Shown: piece by piece, positions 7,971 through 15,775 of the stretch
Numbering within the stretch: the stretch's first letter is position 1
How the letters are laid out: every line of letters begins with the position of its first letter
NCBI GenBank assembly: GCA_964546935.1
Contig: CAZJLJ010000005.1
Location: 24,636 to 88,635, forward strand
Reading direction: 5' to 3'
DNA from: JALYTY01 sp964546935
Lineage (GTDB): Bacteria > Vulcanimicrobiota > Vulcanimicrobiia > Vulcanimicrobiales > Vulcanimicrobiaceae
DNA: 64,000 nt
Translations under genes and position numbers: made by a program
The notes under the pieces: generated by a model
The model's database searches: none
Told to the model about the DNA's origin: nothing
Seen by the model: the letters and a program-made list of their open reading frames with translations, nothing else

Positions 7971-8351
7971 CGAAATGAACTCCTCGCGGTCGTTATCCGT
8001 GAAACCTTGTAACATGCGCGTTGTCTCGCGCTCCAAAAGACGCTGAATCATCGGCCGCAGTCCGTTGCCTTTATCGGTCAGCCGAATATAAACCGAGCGC
8101 GCGTCGCTCGGATGATCCTCTCTGCGAACGAGGCCGTCGCGAACCATTCGTTGCACGGTTCGCGTGACCGTCGGCATTTCAACCGACAAGCGGTTGGAGA
8201 GCTCGCGCGGGGTCAACCCGTCTTCTTCCCATAGGATGGAAAGCACCTGATACTGACCCAATCGCAGGCCTTCGGTGCGCAACTCGCGATCGAGGCGCGC
8301 TCGAAGTGTGCGAACCGTAGCACCTAAGGCGGATAAGACGTCAGTACTCAT
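7938..8351 (-). CDS. MarR family transcriptional regulator
   Basis: A 137-aa MarR protein with the usual winged helix-turn-helix: LGQYQVLSILWEEDGLTPREL, VTRTVQRMVRDGLV, then the wing EDHPSDARSVYIRLT. ATG 8351 lies 2 bp after the nuoN stop; a longer in-frame reading back into nuoN was rejected. The gene therefore forms the last cistron of the complex I operon. MarR proteins often repress their own operon through a palindrome near the start, and a perfect palindrome stands directly before nuoA. That link is inference. The ligand is unknown. Confidence 0.88.
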   Translation of the reverse strand: MSTDVLSALGATVRTLRARLDRELRTEGLRLGQYQVLSILWEEDGLTPRELSNRLSVEMPTVTRTVQRMVRDGLVRREDHPSDARSVYIRLTDKGNGLRPMIQRLLERETTRMLQGFTDNDREEFISLLERILNNAK

Positions 8352-8353
8352 GA

Positions 8354-9784
8354 TTAACGCAGAAACGGCAGAACGTTGCTCGGCGTGATCGGATAAAACG
8401 TCATGAACAGTACAAGTACAAAGCATGCAGCCGCACTCGCCCACGCAAGCGGAACGATGGGATATTGGTCGTCGGTATGGACGTGTTCGTCACGCTGGTA
8501 CATGGACCGAATCACCTTTGCGTATGCGTAAAGCGAAATTGCGGTGCCCACGATAAGCACGCCGCCAAGCCAAGCGTATCCTGCACTAACACTCGATGAC
8601 AAGATAAGGATCTTGCCGAGGAAGCCCGCCGTGGGCGGCAGACCCGCAAGAGCCAGCAAGAAGAACGTCATCAATGCGGCAGCCACCGGACGGCGGCGCC
8701 CCAGGCCCCGATAATTGCGCAGCCGAGAACCTTCTTCACCATCATCGGAGAGCGTTGCGGCAATCGCGAACGCGCCCAAATTCATGAATGTGTACGCCGC
8801 AAGATAGTAGATCGCGTACCGCATGCCAAGCGGCGTTCCGCCGGCGAGCGCCGTAAGAATGTAGCCGACCTGCGCGATACCCGAGTATGCCAAGAGCCGC
8901 TTTAGGTCTTGCTGCGCGAGCATGCCCACGTTCCCGGCAATCATGGAAATTGCCGCGATAATCCAAATCGGCAGCAAAAGCTTCTCCGCCGCCGCGGACG
9001 GAAGCGCCGCATAAATGAAACGCGCAAAAACCGCCAGCGTGCCCGCCTTGGTGACGACACTCATGAATGCCGTAACCGGCAACGGTGCGCCTTCGTAGAC
9101 ATCCGGCGACCACGCGTGGAACGGCACCAAACTCAACTTGAACGCGATTCCAACCAAGAAGAAAGCACTACCCATCCAGAAGAGCGGATTTCCGGTTAGT
9201 GACGGATTCACCAGCGCAGAGAGTTGCACGCTGCCGGTGGCGCCGAAGAGCAACGCCATTCCGTATAGCAAGAATCCCGAAGCCATCGAACTGAGAATCA
9301 AATACTTCAGCGCCGCTTCGCGCGCCGTCGGACGATCGGCCAAGCCGCACAAGCAATAAAGCGCGAGCGAAAGCAGCTCGAGCCCAAGGAAAATCATCAT
9401 CAGGTTCGCCGCGCCCGCCATCAACATCGCGCCGCACGTGGACCACAACATCAATGCAATCGCACCCGAGATGCGTTCTTCCCGGCCGATGGCACCGTAC
9501 AACGCCACGGAACCGAGCGTTGCAATAAGGATGATCTCTTCGAAGACGACGGTAAAACCGCCCATCGCAAAGGCGCCGTTGAAAGCCGCATACTGCTGGC
9601 CGTAGCCCTTCGCCGCAACAACGCCTGCGACGATAATGCCGATCGAAGCGAGCGCGATTGCAACGTAACGTTTCGCATACGTGCGCGCCATCAAGTCTGC
9701 AAGGAGCACCAAAAGTGCTGCGACCGCGACGATCGAAACCGGGGCAAGCGCCAGGTAATCAGCGCTCGTCACATTGATACTCAT
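8354..9784 (-). CDS. nuoN: NADH-quinone oxidoreductase subunit N
   Basis: Antiporter-like membrane subunit of complex I, 476 aa with about 14 hydrophobic helices. It helps carry protons across the membrane as NADH is oxidised. The conserved helix-7/8 region KLSLVPFHAWSPDVYEGAP holds the key lysine, followed by TAFMSVVTKAGT. A second channel signature is LLAYSGIAQVGYI. The start overlaps the nuoM stop as ATGA (9784-9781). Gene order nuoL-M-N is the standard one. No residue expected for proton translocation appears missing. Confidence 0.97.
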   Translation of the reverse strand: MSINVTSADYLALAPVSIVAVAALLVLLADLMARTYAKRYVAIALASIGIIVAGVVAAKGYGQQYAAFNGAFAMGGFTVVFEEIILIATLGSVALYGAIGREERISGAIALMLWSTCGAMLMAGAANLMMIFLGLELLSLALYCLCGLADRPTAREAALKYLILSSMASGFLLYGMALLFGATGSVQLSALVNPSLTGNPLFWMGSAFFLVGIAFKLSLVPFHAWSPDVYEGAPLPVTAFMSVVTKAGTLAVFARFIYAALPSAAAEKLLLPIWIIAAISMIAGNVGMLAQQDLKRLLAYSGIAQVGYILTALAGGTPLGMRYAIYYLAAYTFMNLGAFAIAATLSDDGEEGSRLRNYRGLGRRRPVAAALMTFFLLALAGLPPTAGFLGKILILSSSVSAGYAWLGGVLIVGTAISLYAYAKVIRSMYQRDEHVHTDDQYPIVPLAWASAAACFVLVLFMTFYPITPSNVLPFLR

Positions 9785-11196
9785 CGGGCCGCTCCTTCGG
9801 ACGAGGCAACGCTATACGCAGACGAATTAAAAACCGTTAGTGCGTGCGGGTTGATGCCGACAAGAATAATGGCCAGCAGCAGCGGCGCTACCGCTAGACC
9901 TTCAAGCCACGTCAAATCGCGCCGGACCGGGAGATCTTCTACTTCCGGGCCGTTCATGATGTCTTGGAACAAACGCAACATATACGCGGACGCAAGCACG
10001 ATCGGAATCAAAGCGATCGCGGTCGGCCACAGCAGACCCGCTTGGAACGTGCCGGTGAGAATCAAAATCTCTCCTGCAAATCCTGCGAGACCCGGTAAAC
10101 CTAGCGCCGCGAGCACGGCGATGTGGAACGCTCCGGCAAGGCGTGGGTTGTGGGCTTGCAGACCGCCAAGGCGCAGCAAAGAGCGAGTATCTTCGCGGTC
10201 CTCGATGTAGCCGATGATCAGGAACAACGCGGCGGAGAACAATCCGTGCGCGACCATGTAGACTACGGCGCCCTTTAGCGCAATTGCGTTGAACGACGCA
10301 ATCGCCACGACGATCAGTCCCAAGTGTGAAAGCGACGAGTACGCGACAATCCGTTTCGCGTCGTTCTGCACCAGCGCGACGAACGCGCCCCAAAGAAGCG
10401 AGATCAAGCCGAGCACGATCAGCACGCCCGCGTACGCCTTGAGGTAATCCGGCATGAACGCCATCGCGACGACGATCAAACCGTAAAGACCCGCTTTCGA
10501 TTGCACGGCACTTACGACCGCCACCATCGGAGCCGGCGTGTCGCTGTACGTCAGCGGCATCCAGGTATGCAACGGCCACACGGGCGTCTTCACCAAGAAT
10601 GCGAACGCGAAGCCGGCGAAAATCCACGGCACCCAAGCACCGATGACATGTACGTCACTTCGGCCGATGACGTCGGTCGAACCGTACAGCACGCCAAAGG
10701 CCGCGGTCGCGAGCAACAGCGTCAGACCGCCGGCAAAGTTGTAAATGAAGTAACGCCACGCCGTAGCCGTGTGTTCGCCCCAGCTATTCAAGACGAAGAA
10801 GACCGGCAACAACATCAAATCCCAGAACAGCGCGAACGCGAGCAGATCGCGTGCAAGAAAGACACCCATCATGGTGCCTTCCAATAACAGCATCTGCGCG
10901 ATGAAGTCGCGCTGGCGCGAAATGTTGGTGGCGAGGATCGCACTGAAGGTACACAACGCCAGCAGCAGCACTAGCCAGAACGAGACGCTCGTTGCACCGA
11001 AATGGAACGATGCGGTAAACGGTCTTGAGAGCCAGCGCATGCTGAATTCGGTTTGATTCGAACCGAGCGCCATCACAAACGTGAGCGCCGCGACAACCGT
11101 GCCGATGATTTTGCTGGTGTTCCCCTTAGGATCGGGGATAGCGAAGAGCACCAGTCCCGCGACGATGGGAAGCAGAATCAGAGCGACGGCGAGCAC
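9781..11196 (-). CDS. nuoM: NADH-quinone oxidoreductase subunit M
   Basis: Antiporter-like subunit of 471 aa. Family landmarks are LLEGTMMGVFLARDLLAFALFWDLMLLP with the helix-5 glutamate region, KTPVWPLHTWMPLTYSDTPAP with the channel lysine, and KRIVAYSSLSHLG. The start is GTG 11196, which overlaps the nuoL stop by one base (TAGTG) and has GGAGGA just upstream. The frame is open another 41 codons upstream, but that part is a nuoL shadow. It overlaps nuoN by 4 bp. Confidence 0.96.
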   Translation of the reverse strand: MLAVALILLPIVAGLVLFAIPDPKGNTSKIIGTVVAALTFVMALGSNQTEFSMRWLSRPFTASFHFGATSVSFWLVLLLALCTFSAILATNISRQRDFIAQMLLLEGTMMGVFLARDLLAFALFWDLMLLPVFFVLNSWGEHTATAWRYFIYNFAGGLTLLLATAAFGVLYGSTDVIGRSDVHVIGAWVPWIFAGFAFAFLVKTPVWPLHTWMPLTYSDTPAPMVAVVSAVQSKAGLYGLIVVAMAFMPDYLKAYAGVLIVLGLISLLWGAFVALVQNDAKRIVAYSSLSHLGLIVVAIASFNAIALKGAVVYMVAHGLFSAALFLIIGYIEDREDTRSLLRLGGLQAHNPRLAGAFHIAVLAALGLPGLAGFAGEILILTGTFQAGLLWPTAIALIPIVLASAYMLRLFQDIMNGPEVEDLPVRRDLTWLEGLAVAPLLLAIILVGINPHALTVFNSSAYSVASSEGAAR

Positions 11197-13193
11197 TAGT
11201 GAGTTCCTCCGGCGACCAGGGCGTAGTACACAACAAAACAAGCGACGCCGAAGACCAAGATGAAGGCGTACGAGCGAAGCAATCCCGTTTGGAACGAACG
11301 CACGAGCGAACCAAGCCACTGCGCCGAGAACGCGGTTTCGCGAACCGCGCCGTCGATGATTTGCGGATCGAGGAACCGTCCCATGAGCGTTCCGAGCAAC
11401 TGCGCCGGGCGCACGAACAAGAACTCAAGAGCCGCATCGAAGTAGAATGCATTCACCAGCACGGCCGGCATCTTCACCGTCTCTCGGCGCAGACGTTCGA
11501 CTGCATTGGAAGTAGCGGTCTCCGTTGCGTAGCGCATCCAAGCGATCGCGATACCGATCAGCACCACGACAAACGTGATGATGCCGGTCAGCCCTTCGCT
11601 AACTGCCGGCGCCGTTAAGTGCTGCGCCGGGAATTGCGATGCGAAGTAGTGTGCCCAAGGCGAGTTTTCGCCACCGAACATAAGCCAGCCGATAAGGACC
11701 GTTGGAACGATGAGGATACCGACGGGTACGCTCATGATCCACGACGGTGCGTGATGATGTTCGGGTTCGTGTTCTTCGGGATGGTGCCCCGAAGAAGCGG
11801 TGGTTCCCGCGAGCTCCGGATGACGGATGCCGAGCGCCGACGGATCGACGTCACCGCGGTACTCACCAAAGAACGTAATAAAGAGCATGCGGCACATGTA
11901 ATACGCCGTGATTCCCGCGGTAACGATACCAATTGCGAAGAGCCACGGATGGCCGTGCTCGAGCGCGCCGTAAATCACTTGATCTTTACTGAAGAACCCG
12001 CTGAAGCCGGGAATACCGGAGATCGCAAGCACGCCGGTCAGCATCGCGATGAACGCAAAAGGCAGCCGTTTACGCAGTCCACCCATGCGGCGAACGTCTT
12101 GTTCGTTTGCCAGCGCATGGATCACGAGGCCCGAACCAAGGAAGAGCTGCGCTTTGAAAAACGCGTGCGTGAAGAAGTGTGCAACGCCGCCTTCGTAGGC
12201 TCCCACGCCGACGCCCATGATCATGTAGCCGATCTGCGACATGGTCGAATAGGCGAGAATCCGCTTGATGTCCCACTGCGATGTTCCGAGAATCGCGCCG
12301 GCGATCGCCGTAAGGCCACCGATCGTACCAACGAGTTCTTGCGCGTTCATGCTCTGGCTCCAGAGCGGCGCGCAGCGCGCAACTAGGTAAACACCGGCGG
12401 TGACCATCGTTGCGGCATGGATAAGCGCGGAAACCGGAGTCGGGCCTTCCATAGCGTCGGGAAGCCAGGTGTGCAACGGGACTTGCGCCGATTTTGCAGC
12501 CGCGCCGATAAAGAGGGCGATGCAAACGACGAACAGCCATGTCGGCGACCACGAGCCTGCGGCGGCGAACGCATCGCCGAACGCGATCGAGTGCACCATC
12601 GCGAAAATCGCGAAGACTGCAAACATGATGGCCACGTCGCCCGCCACGTTGATGACGAACGCTTTGCGTGCCGCGGCAACGGCGGACGGCTTGAAGAACC
12701 AAAAGCCGATCAGCAAATACGATGCGAGACCGACAAGGCCCCAACCGGCGAGCAGTCCGACGAAGTTATCGGAGAGCACCAGCGTAAGCATCGCAAAGAT
12801 GAAGAGATTCATGTAGGCAAAGAAACGCGCAAAGGCGTTATCGCCGTCCATGTATCCAATCGAATACACGTGGATCAGAAATCCGACGCCGGTGATAATG
12901 AACGCCCACAATAACGAGAGCGGATCGAGCAGCAGACCGAAATCCCATCCCGGAATCCAGCTAAACAGCGTTTGATGCGCACCGACGGCGCCCGCTGCAT
13001 TTTGCGTTCCGCTCTGCCACGAGAGCAACGTCGCGACGAAGGCTGCGCCGACGACAGCGGAGCCAAGAGGTCCGGCAAGGCGTTTCAGTTGCGGCCCGAA
13101 GGCAAAATTGATGATTGCGCCGAGCAGCGGCAGCAGCCACATCGCCAACAGATACGGGTAGTATCCGGAAACGCCCATCACGTGATGTATCAT
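11196..13193 (-). CDS. nuoL: NADH-quinone oxidoreductase subunit L
   Basis: The largest antiporter-like subunit, 665 aa. It includes the C-terminal lateral helix that braces the membrane arm. Conserved stretches are FVGLLAGWGLVGLASYLLIGFW, KSAQVPLHTWLPDAMEGPTPVSALIHAATMV and KRILAYSTMSQIGYM. A histidine- and glutamate-rich loop (HHPEEHEPEHHH, about residue 470) is an unusual soluble insertion that might bind metal. Start ATG 13193 is 9 bp after the nuoK stop and has no strong ribosome site; a second ATG follows 5 codons later. Confidence 0.96.
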   Translation of the reverse strand: MIHHVMGVSGYYPYLLAMWLLPLLGAIINFAFGPQLKRLAGPLGSAVVGAAFVATLLSWQSGTQNAAGAVGAHQTLFSWIPGWDFGLLLDPLSLLWAFIITGVGFLIHVYSIGYMDGDNAFARFFAYMNLFIFAMLTLVLSDNFVGLLAGWGLVGLASYLLIGFWFFKPSAVAAARKAFVINVAGDVAIMFAVFAIFAMVHSIAFGDAFAAAGSWSPTWLFVVCIALFIGAAAKSAQVPLHTWLPDAMEGPTPVSALIHAATMVTAGVYLVARCAPLWSQSMNAQELVGTIGGLTAIAGAILGTSQWDIKRILAYSTMSQIGYMIMGVGVGAYEGGVAHFFTHAFFKAQLFLGSGLVIHALANEQDVRRMGGLRKRLPFAFIAMLTGVLAISGIPGFSGFFSKDQVIYGALEHGHPWLFAIGIVTAGITAYYMCRMLFITFFGEYRGDVDPSALGIRHPELAGTTASSGHHPEEHEPEHHHAPSWIMSVPVGILIVPTVLIGWLMFGGENSPWAHYFASQFPAQHLTAPAVSEGLTGIITFVVVLIGIAIAWMRYATETATSNAVERLRRETVKMPAVLVNAFYFDAALEFLFVRPAQLLGTLMGRFLDPQIIDGAVRETAFSAQWLGSLVRSFQTGLLRSYAFILVFGVACFVVYYALVAGGTH

Positions 13194-13202
13194 CGCGTGC
13201 AG

Positions 13203-13517
13203 TTACCCTTTCATCATCGCGACGTCATCGACGTCGACGTGCTTCGCGGTACGGAAGACGCTCACAACGATCGCGAGACCGATTGCAGCTTCCGCGGCAG
13301 CGACGGTAATAACCAAGAATGCGAAGATGTGTCCCGCATTCTGCCACCATGCGCGCGAAAACGCTATAAACAAAAGATTTGCGGCGTTGAACATTAGCTC
13401 GATCGACATCAGCATGATCAGCGGATTGCGTCGAACGACGACGCCGGCAACCCCAATGAAAAAGATCACGGTTGAAAGAGCGACATAATTGCCCAACGGC
13501 ACGGCCATCGGAATCAC
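13203..13517 (-). CDS. nuoK: NADH-quinone oxidoreductase subunit K
   Basis: A 104-aa subunit with three transmembrane helices, full family length. The two conserved intramembrane glutamates are present in LMSIELMFNAANL and AAAEAAIGLAI. GTG 13517 overlaps the nuoJ stop (TAGTG). The resulting start MIPMAVPLG resembles the MIPL start of other NuoK proteins, so it is preferred to the ATG three codons later. Confidence 0.96.
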   Translation of the reverse strand: MIPMAVPLGNYVALSTVIFFIGVAGVVVRRNPLIMLMSIELMFNAANLLFIAFSRAWWQNAGHIFAFLVITVAAAEAAIGLAIVVSVFRTAKHVDVDDVAMMKG

Positions 13518-14119
13518 TATTCGCCTCCTCGCAGAATCGCTTCGCGCATCTCGCGACGTACCTCGGCGGCCTGACGGCTCGTCGGGACGGTTGGGGACTG
13601 ATCGCCGGCGAGCAAGATGACGCCGATCACGGCCACCATCAGGATCAGCGCAGTGACTTCAAACGGCAGCAAGTGCGTCGTAAAAAGCGCGCGTCCGAAA
13701 TCGGCAACCGAGCCGAAAACGTTCGGCTCTCCAACGGAACCCATCGTTGAACCGCTCGGCGACGTAGCCGGCGTAGCTACCGAAATCTTCGTTAGCGAAT
13801 ACGTTAGGAAACCGAGCGCGATGAGGATCAGCGCGACGGCGGGATAACCGATACGCGGCAAGCGATTCGGACCAACGGCAAACGGCGCGACGCCGCTGCT
13901 CAAAAGCGCGATGACGAACACGAAGAGAATCATGATCGCGCCCGAGTACACGATAATTTGAATCGCCGCGAGAAACTCGGCGTTTAGGGTCAGGAACATC
14001 GCCGCGAGCGCTGCGAAATGTCCCAACAGTGCGACTACGCTATAGACGGGCTTCTTCGCCGTAATGCACCAAATCGCGGTCGCGACCAACGCCACCGCCA
14101 GCACCCAAAAGAGAATCAT
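13517..14119 (-). CDS. nuoJ: NADH-quinone oxidoreductase subunit J
   Basis: A 200-aa membrane subunit of complex I with five helices in the first two thirds. The helix-3 segment FLAAIQIIVYSGAIMILFVFVIALL contains the flexible pi-bulge region with conserved Tyr and Gly that lies on the proton path. The hydrophilic tail (about 175-200) is variable as usual. The start overlaps the nuoI stop as ATGA. Confidence 0.95.
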   Translation of the reverse strand: MILFWVLAVALVATAIWCITAKKPVYSVVALLGHFAALAAMFLTLNAEFLAAIQIIVYSGAIMILFVFVIALLSSGVAPFAVGPNRLPRIGYPAVALILIALGFLTYSLTKISVATPATSPSGSTMGSVGEPNVFGSVADFGRALFTTHLLPFEVTALILMVAVIGVILLAGDQSPTVPTSRQAAEVRREMREAILRGGE

Positions 14120-14763
14120 GACGCTCTATCGTCCTCGGATTGAACTCTGTCATCCGGAGCTTGCCTAATGATGGCCAAGCCCTTTCGCTGCACCTTCAAC
14201 ACTTCACCGCGATGCGTCGCCGAGTAGCCTTCATCGACATCGGTGGTCGATTTGATCTCCGCGGTCCGCCCCAGATCGGCCGGGATTCCGTTCGGCCGTT
14301 CATCGGGCGCTACCCCTACGCCGGCTTCCGGCGGAACGAGCAAACGATCTTTCGCGTAAATGAACGAACCGCGACGATAATCGGCCATTTCGAAGCGCGG
14401 CGTCAACACGATAGCATCGGTCGGGCAAGCCTCTTCGCACATACCGCAAAAGATACAGCGAAGTTCGTCGATTTCGTAACGCGCGGCGTGACGCTCACCG
14501 GCCGATTTCCGATCGTCCGGCGCGTTCTCCGCGCCGATAACCGTAATCGCGTTCGCGGGACACGTACTCGAACAAAGCTCGCATCCGATGCACCGCTCTT
14601 TACCGTCGGCATAACGGCGCAGTTCGTGCAGTCCGTGGAAACGCGGCGCATGCTGCTTCTTGACCGACGGATACTCGATCGTCGGGCGCTTTGCGAACAT
14701 GAACTTGAAGGTAATCGAGAGACCCTTGAGGATCGCACCGACGTTGTAGAGCTGTTTTCTCAT
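14116..14763 (-). CDS. nuoI: NADH-quinone oxidoreductase subunit I
   Basis: A peripheral-arm subunit of 215 aa holding two 4Fe-4S clusters (N6a and N6b) near the quinone site. Both ferredoxin motifs are complete: RCIGCELCSSTCPANAI and RCIFCGMCEEACPTDAI. An N-terminal amphipathic stretch anchors it to the membrane arm. A charged C-terminal tail of about 60 residues is longer than in E. coli. It starts one base after the nuoH stop. Confidence 0.96.
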   Translation of the reverse strand: MRKQLYNVGAILKGLSITFKFMFAKRPTIEYPSVKKQHAPRFHGLHELRRYADGKERCIGCELCSSTCPANAITVIGAENAPDDRKSAGERHAARYEIDELRCIFCGMCEEACPTDAIVLTPRFEMADYRRGSFIYAKDRLLVPPEAGVGVAPDERPNGIPADLGRTAEIKSTTDVDEGYSATHRGEVLKVQRKGLAIIRQAPDDRVQSEDDRAS

Positions 14764-14764
14764 G

Positions 14765-15775
14765 TTAGCCTTTGATTGCGACGATGATCGCCGTCACGAT
14801 GAGATTGAGCGTTGCGACCGGCAACAGCACTTTCCAGCCGAACGCCATTAGACGATCGTACCGGAAGCGCGGCAGCGTTGCGCGCAGCCACATGTAAAAG
14901 AACATGAAGAAGCTGACTTTGATAACAAACCAGAAAATGCCCGGAACCATCGACAGCTGCGGAATCGGCGGGTTCCATCCGCCAAGGAACAGCAGCGTCG
15001 CGATGCACGAAACCGTGAGCATGTTTACGTATTCGGCGATGAAGAACAACCCGAAGCGCAAGCCTGAATATTCGGTATGGAATCCCGCCACGAGCTCGGT
15101 TTCGGCTTCGACCAAATCGAACGGCACACGGTTTGTTTCAGCAACGGCCGTGATGATGTACACGATGAAGCCGATGAACTGCGGGATGATAAACCACCAT
15201 CTTTGCTGTGCGTTCACGATGCCGTCGAGCGACGTCGTTCCGGCCAGAATCAGCACGCCGACGAACGACAACGACATGCCGAGTTCGTAGCTGATCATCT
15301 GCGCCGTCGCACGGACGCTACCCAATAGCGGATACTTCGATCCTGAAGCCCAACCGCCGAGCGAGATTCCGTAAACGCCGATCGAGGTGATCGCCAACAA
15401 GAACAAGATGCCAGCGTTCACGTTGCCGATCGCCCACGTTCCCGAAGAACTCGCACCGAACGGAATGATTGCGTACACCGAAAACGCCGTCAGCAAAGAG
15501 ATGAACGGCGCCAATCGATAAATCAGCGGGTCGGCGGTTTTAGGAGTAAGGTCTTCTTTCAGGATCAGTTTCGCGGCGTCGGCAGCAGGTTGCATCAACC
15601 CCCACGGGCCCACGCGATTGGGACCGGGCCGCAATTGCATCCAACCCAATACCTTGCGCTCGCCGAGCATCGCATAGGCGAACGTCGTGACGACGACAAG
15701 CAATAGAATCGCCGACTTTATCAGAATCACAAGCCACGCCGGCGCGGCATTAAACGTGGTAACGAGTCCTTGCAT
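14765..15775 (-). CDS. nuoH: NADH-quinone oxidoreductase subunit H
   Basis: The subunit that couples quinone reduction to the proton channels; 336 aa and about eight helices. Conserved loops are GERKVLGWMQLRPGPNRVGP and AETNRVPFDLVEAETELVAGFHTEYSG, with the glutamates lining the E-channel. ATG 15775 overlaps the nuoG stop by one base (TAATG). The frame continues 33 codons upstream into nuoG, but that part carries no NuoH similarity. Confidence 0.96.
   Translation of the reverse strand: MQGLVTTFNAAPAWLVILIKSAILLLVVVTTFAYAMLGERKVLGWMQLRPGPNRVGPWGLMQPAADAAKLILKEDLTPKTADPLIYRLAPFISLLTAFSVYAIIPFGASSSGTWAIGNVNAGILFLLAITSIGVYGISLGGWASGSKYPLLGSVRATAQMISYELGMSLSFVGVLILAGTTSLDGIVNAQQRWWFIIPQFIGFIVYIITAVAETNRVPFDLVEAETELVAGFHTEYSGLRFGLFFIAEYVNMLTVSCIATLLFLGGWNPPIPQLSMVPGIFWFVIKVSFFMFFYMWLRATLPRFRYDRLMAFGWKVLLPVATLNLIVTAIIVAIKG

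Noticed and set aside
9781..11319. A 512-aa reading of nuoM and similar upstream extensions of nuoD, nuoH, marR, livG and cobU
   Set aside because: The extra N-terminal residues lie over the preceding genes, have no family similarity, and better starts overlap the preceding stops with ribosome sites.
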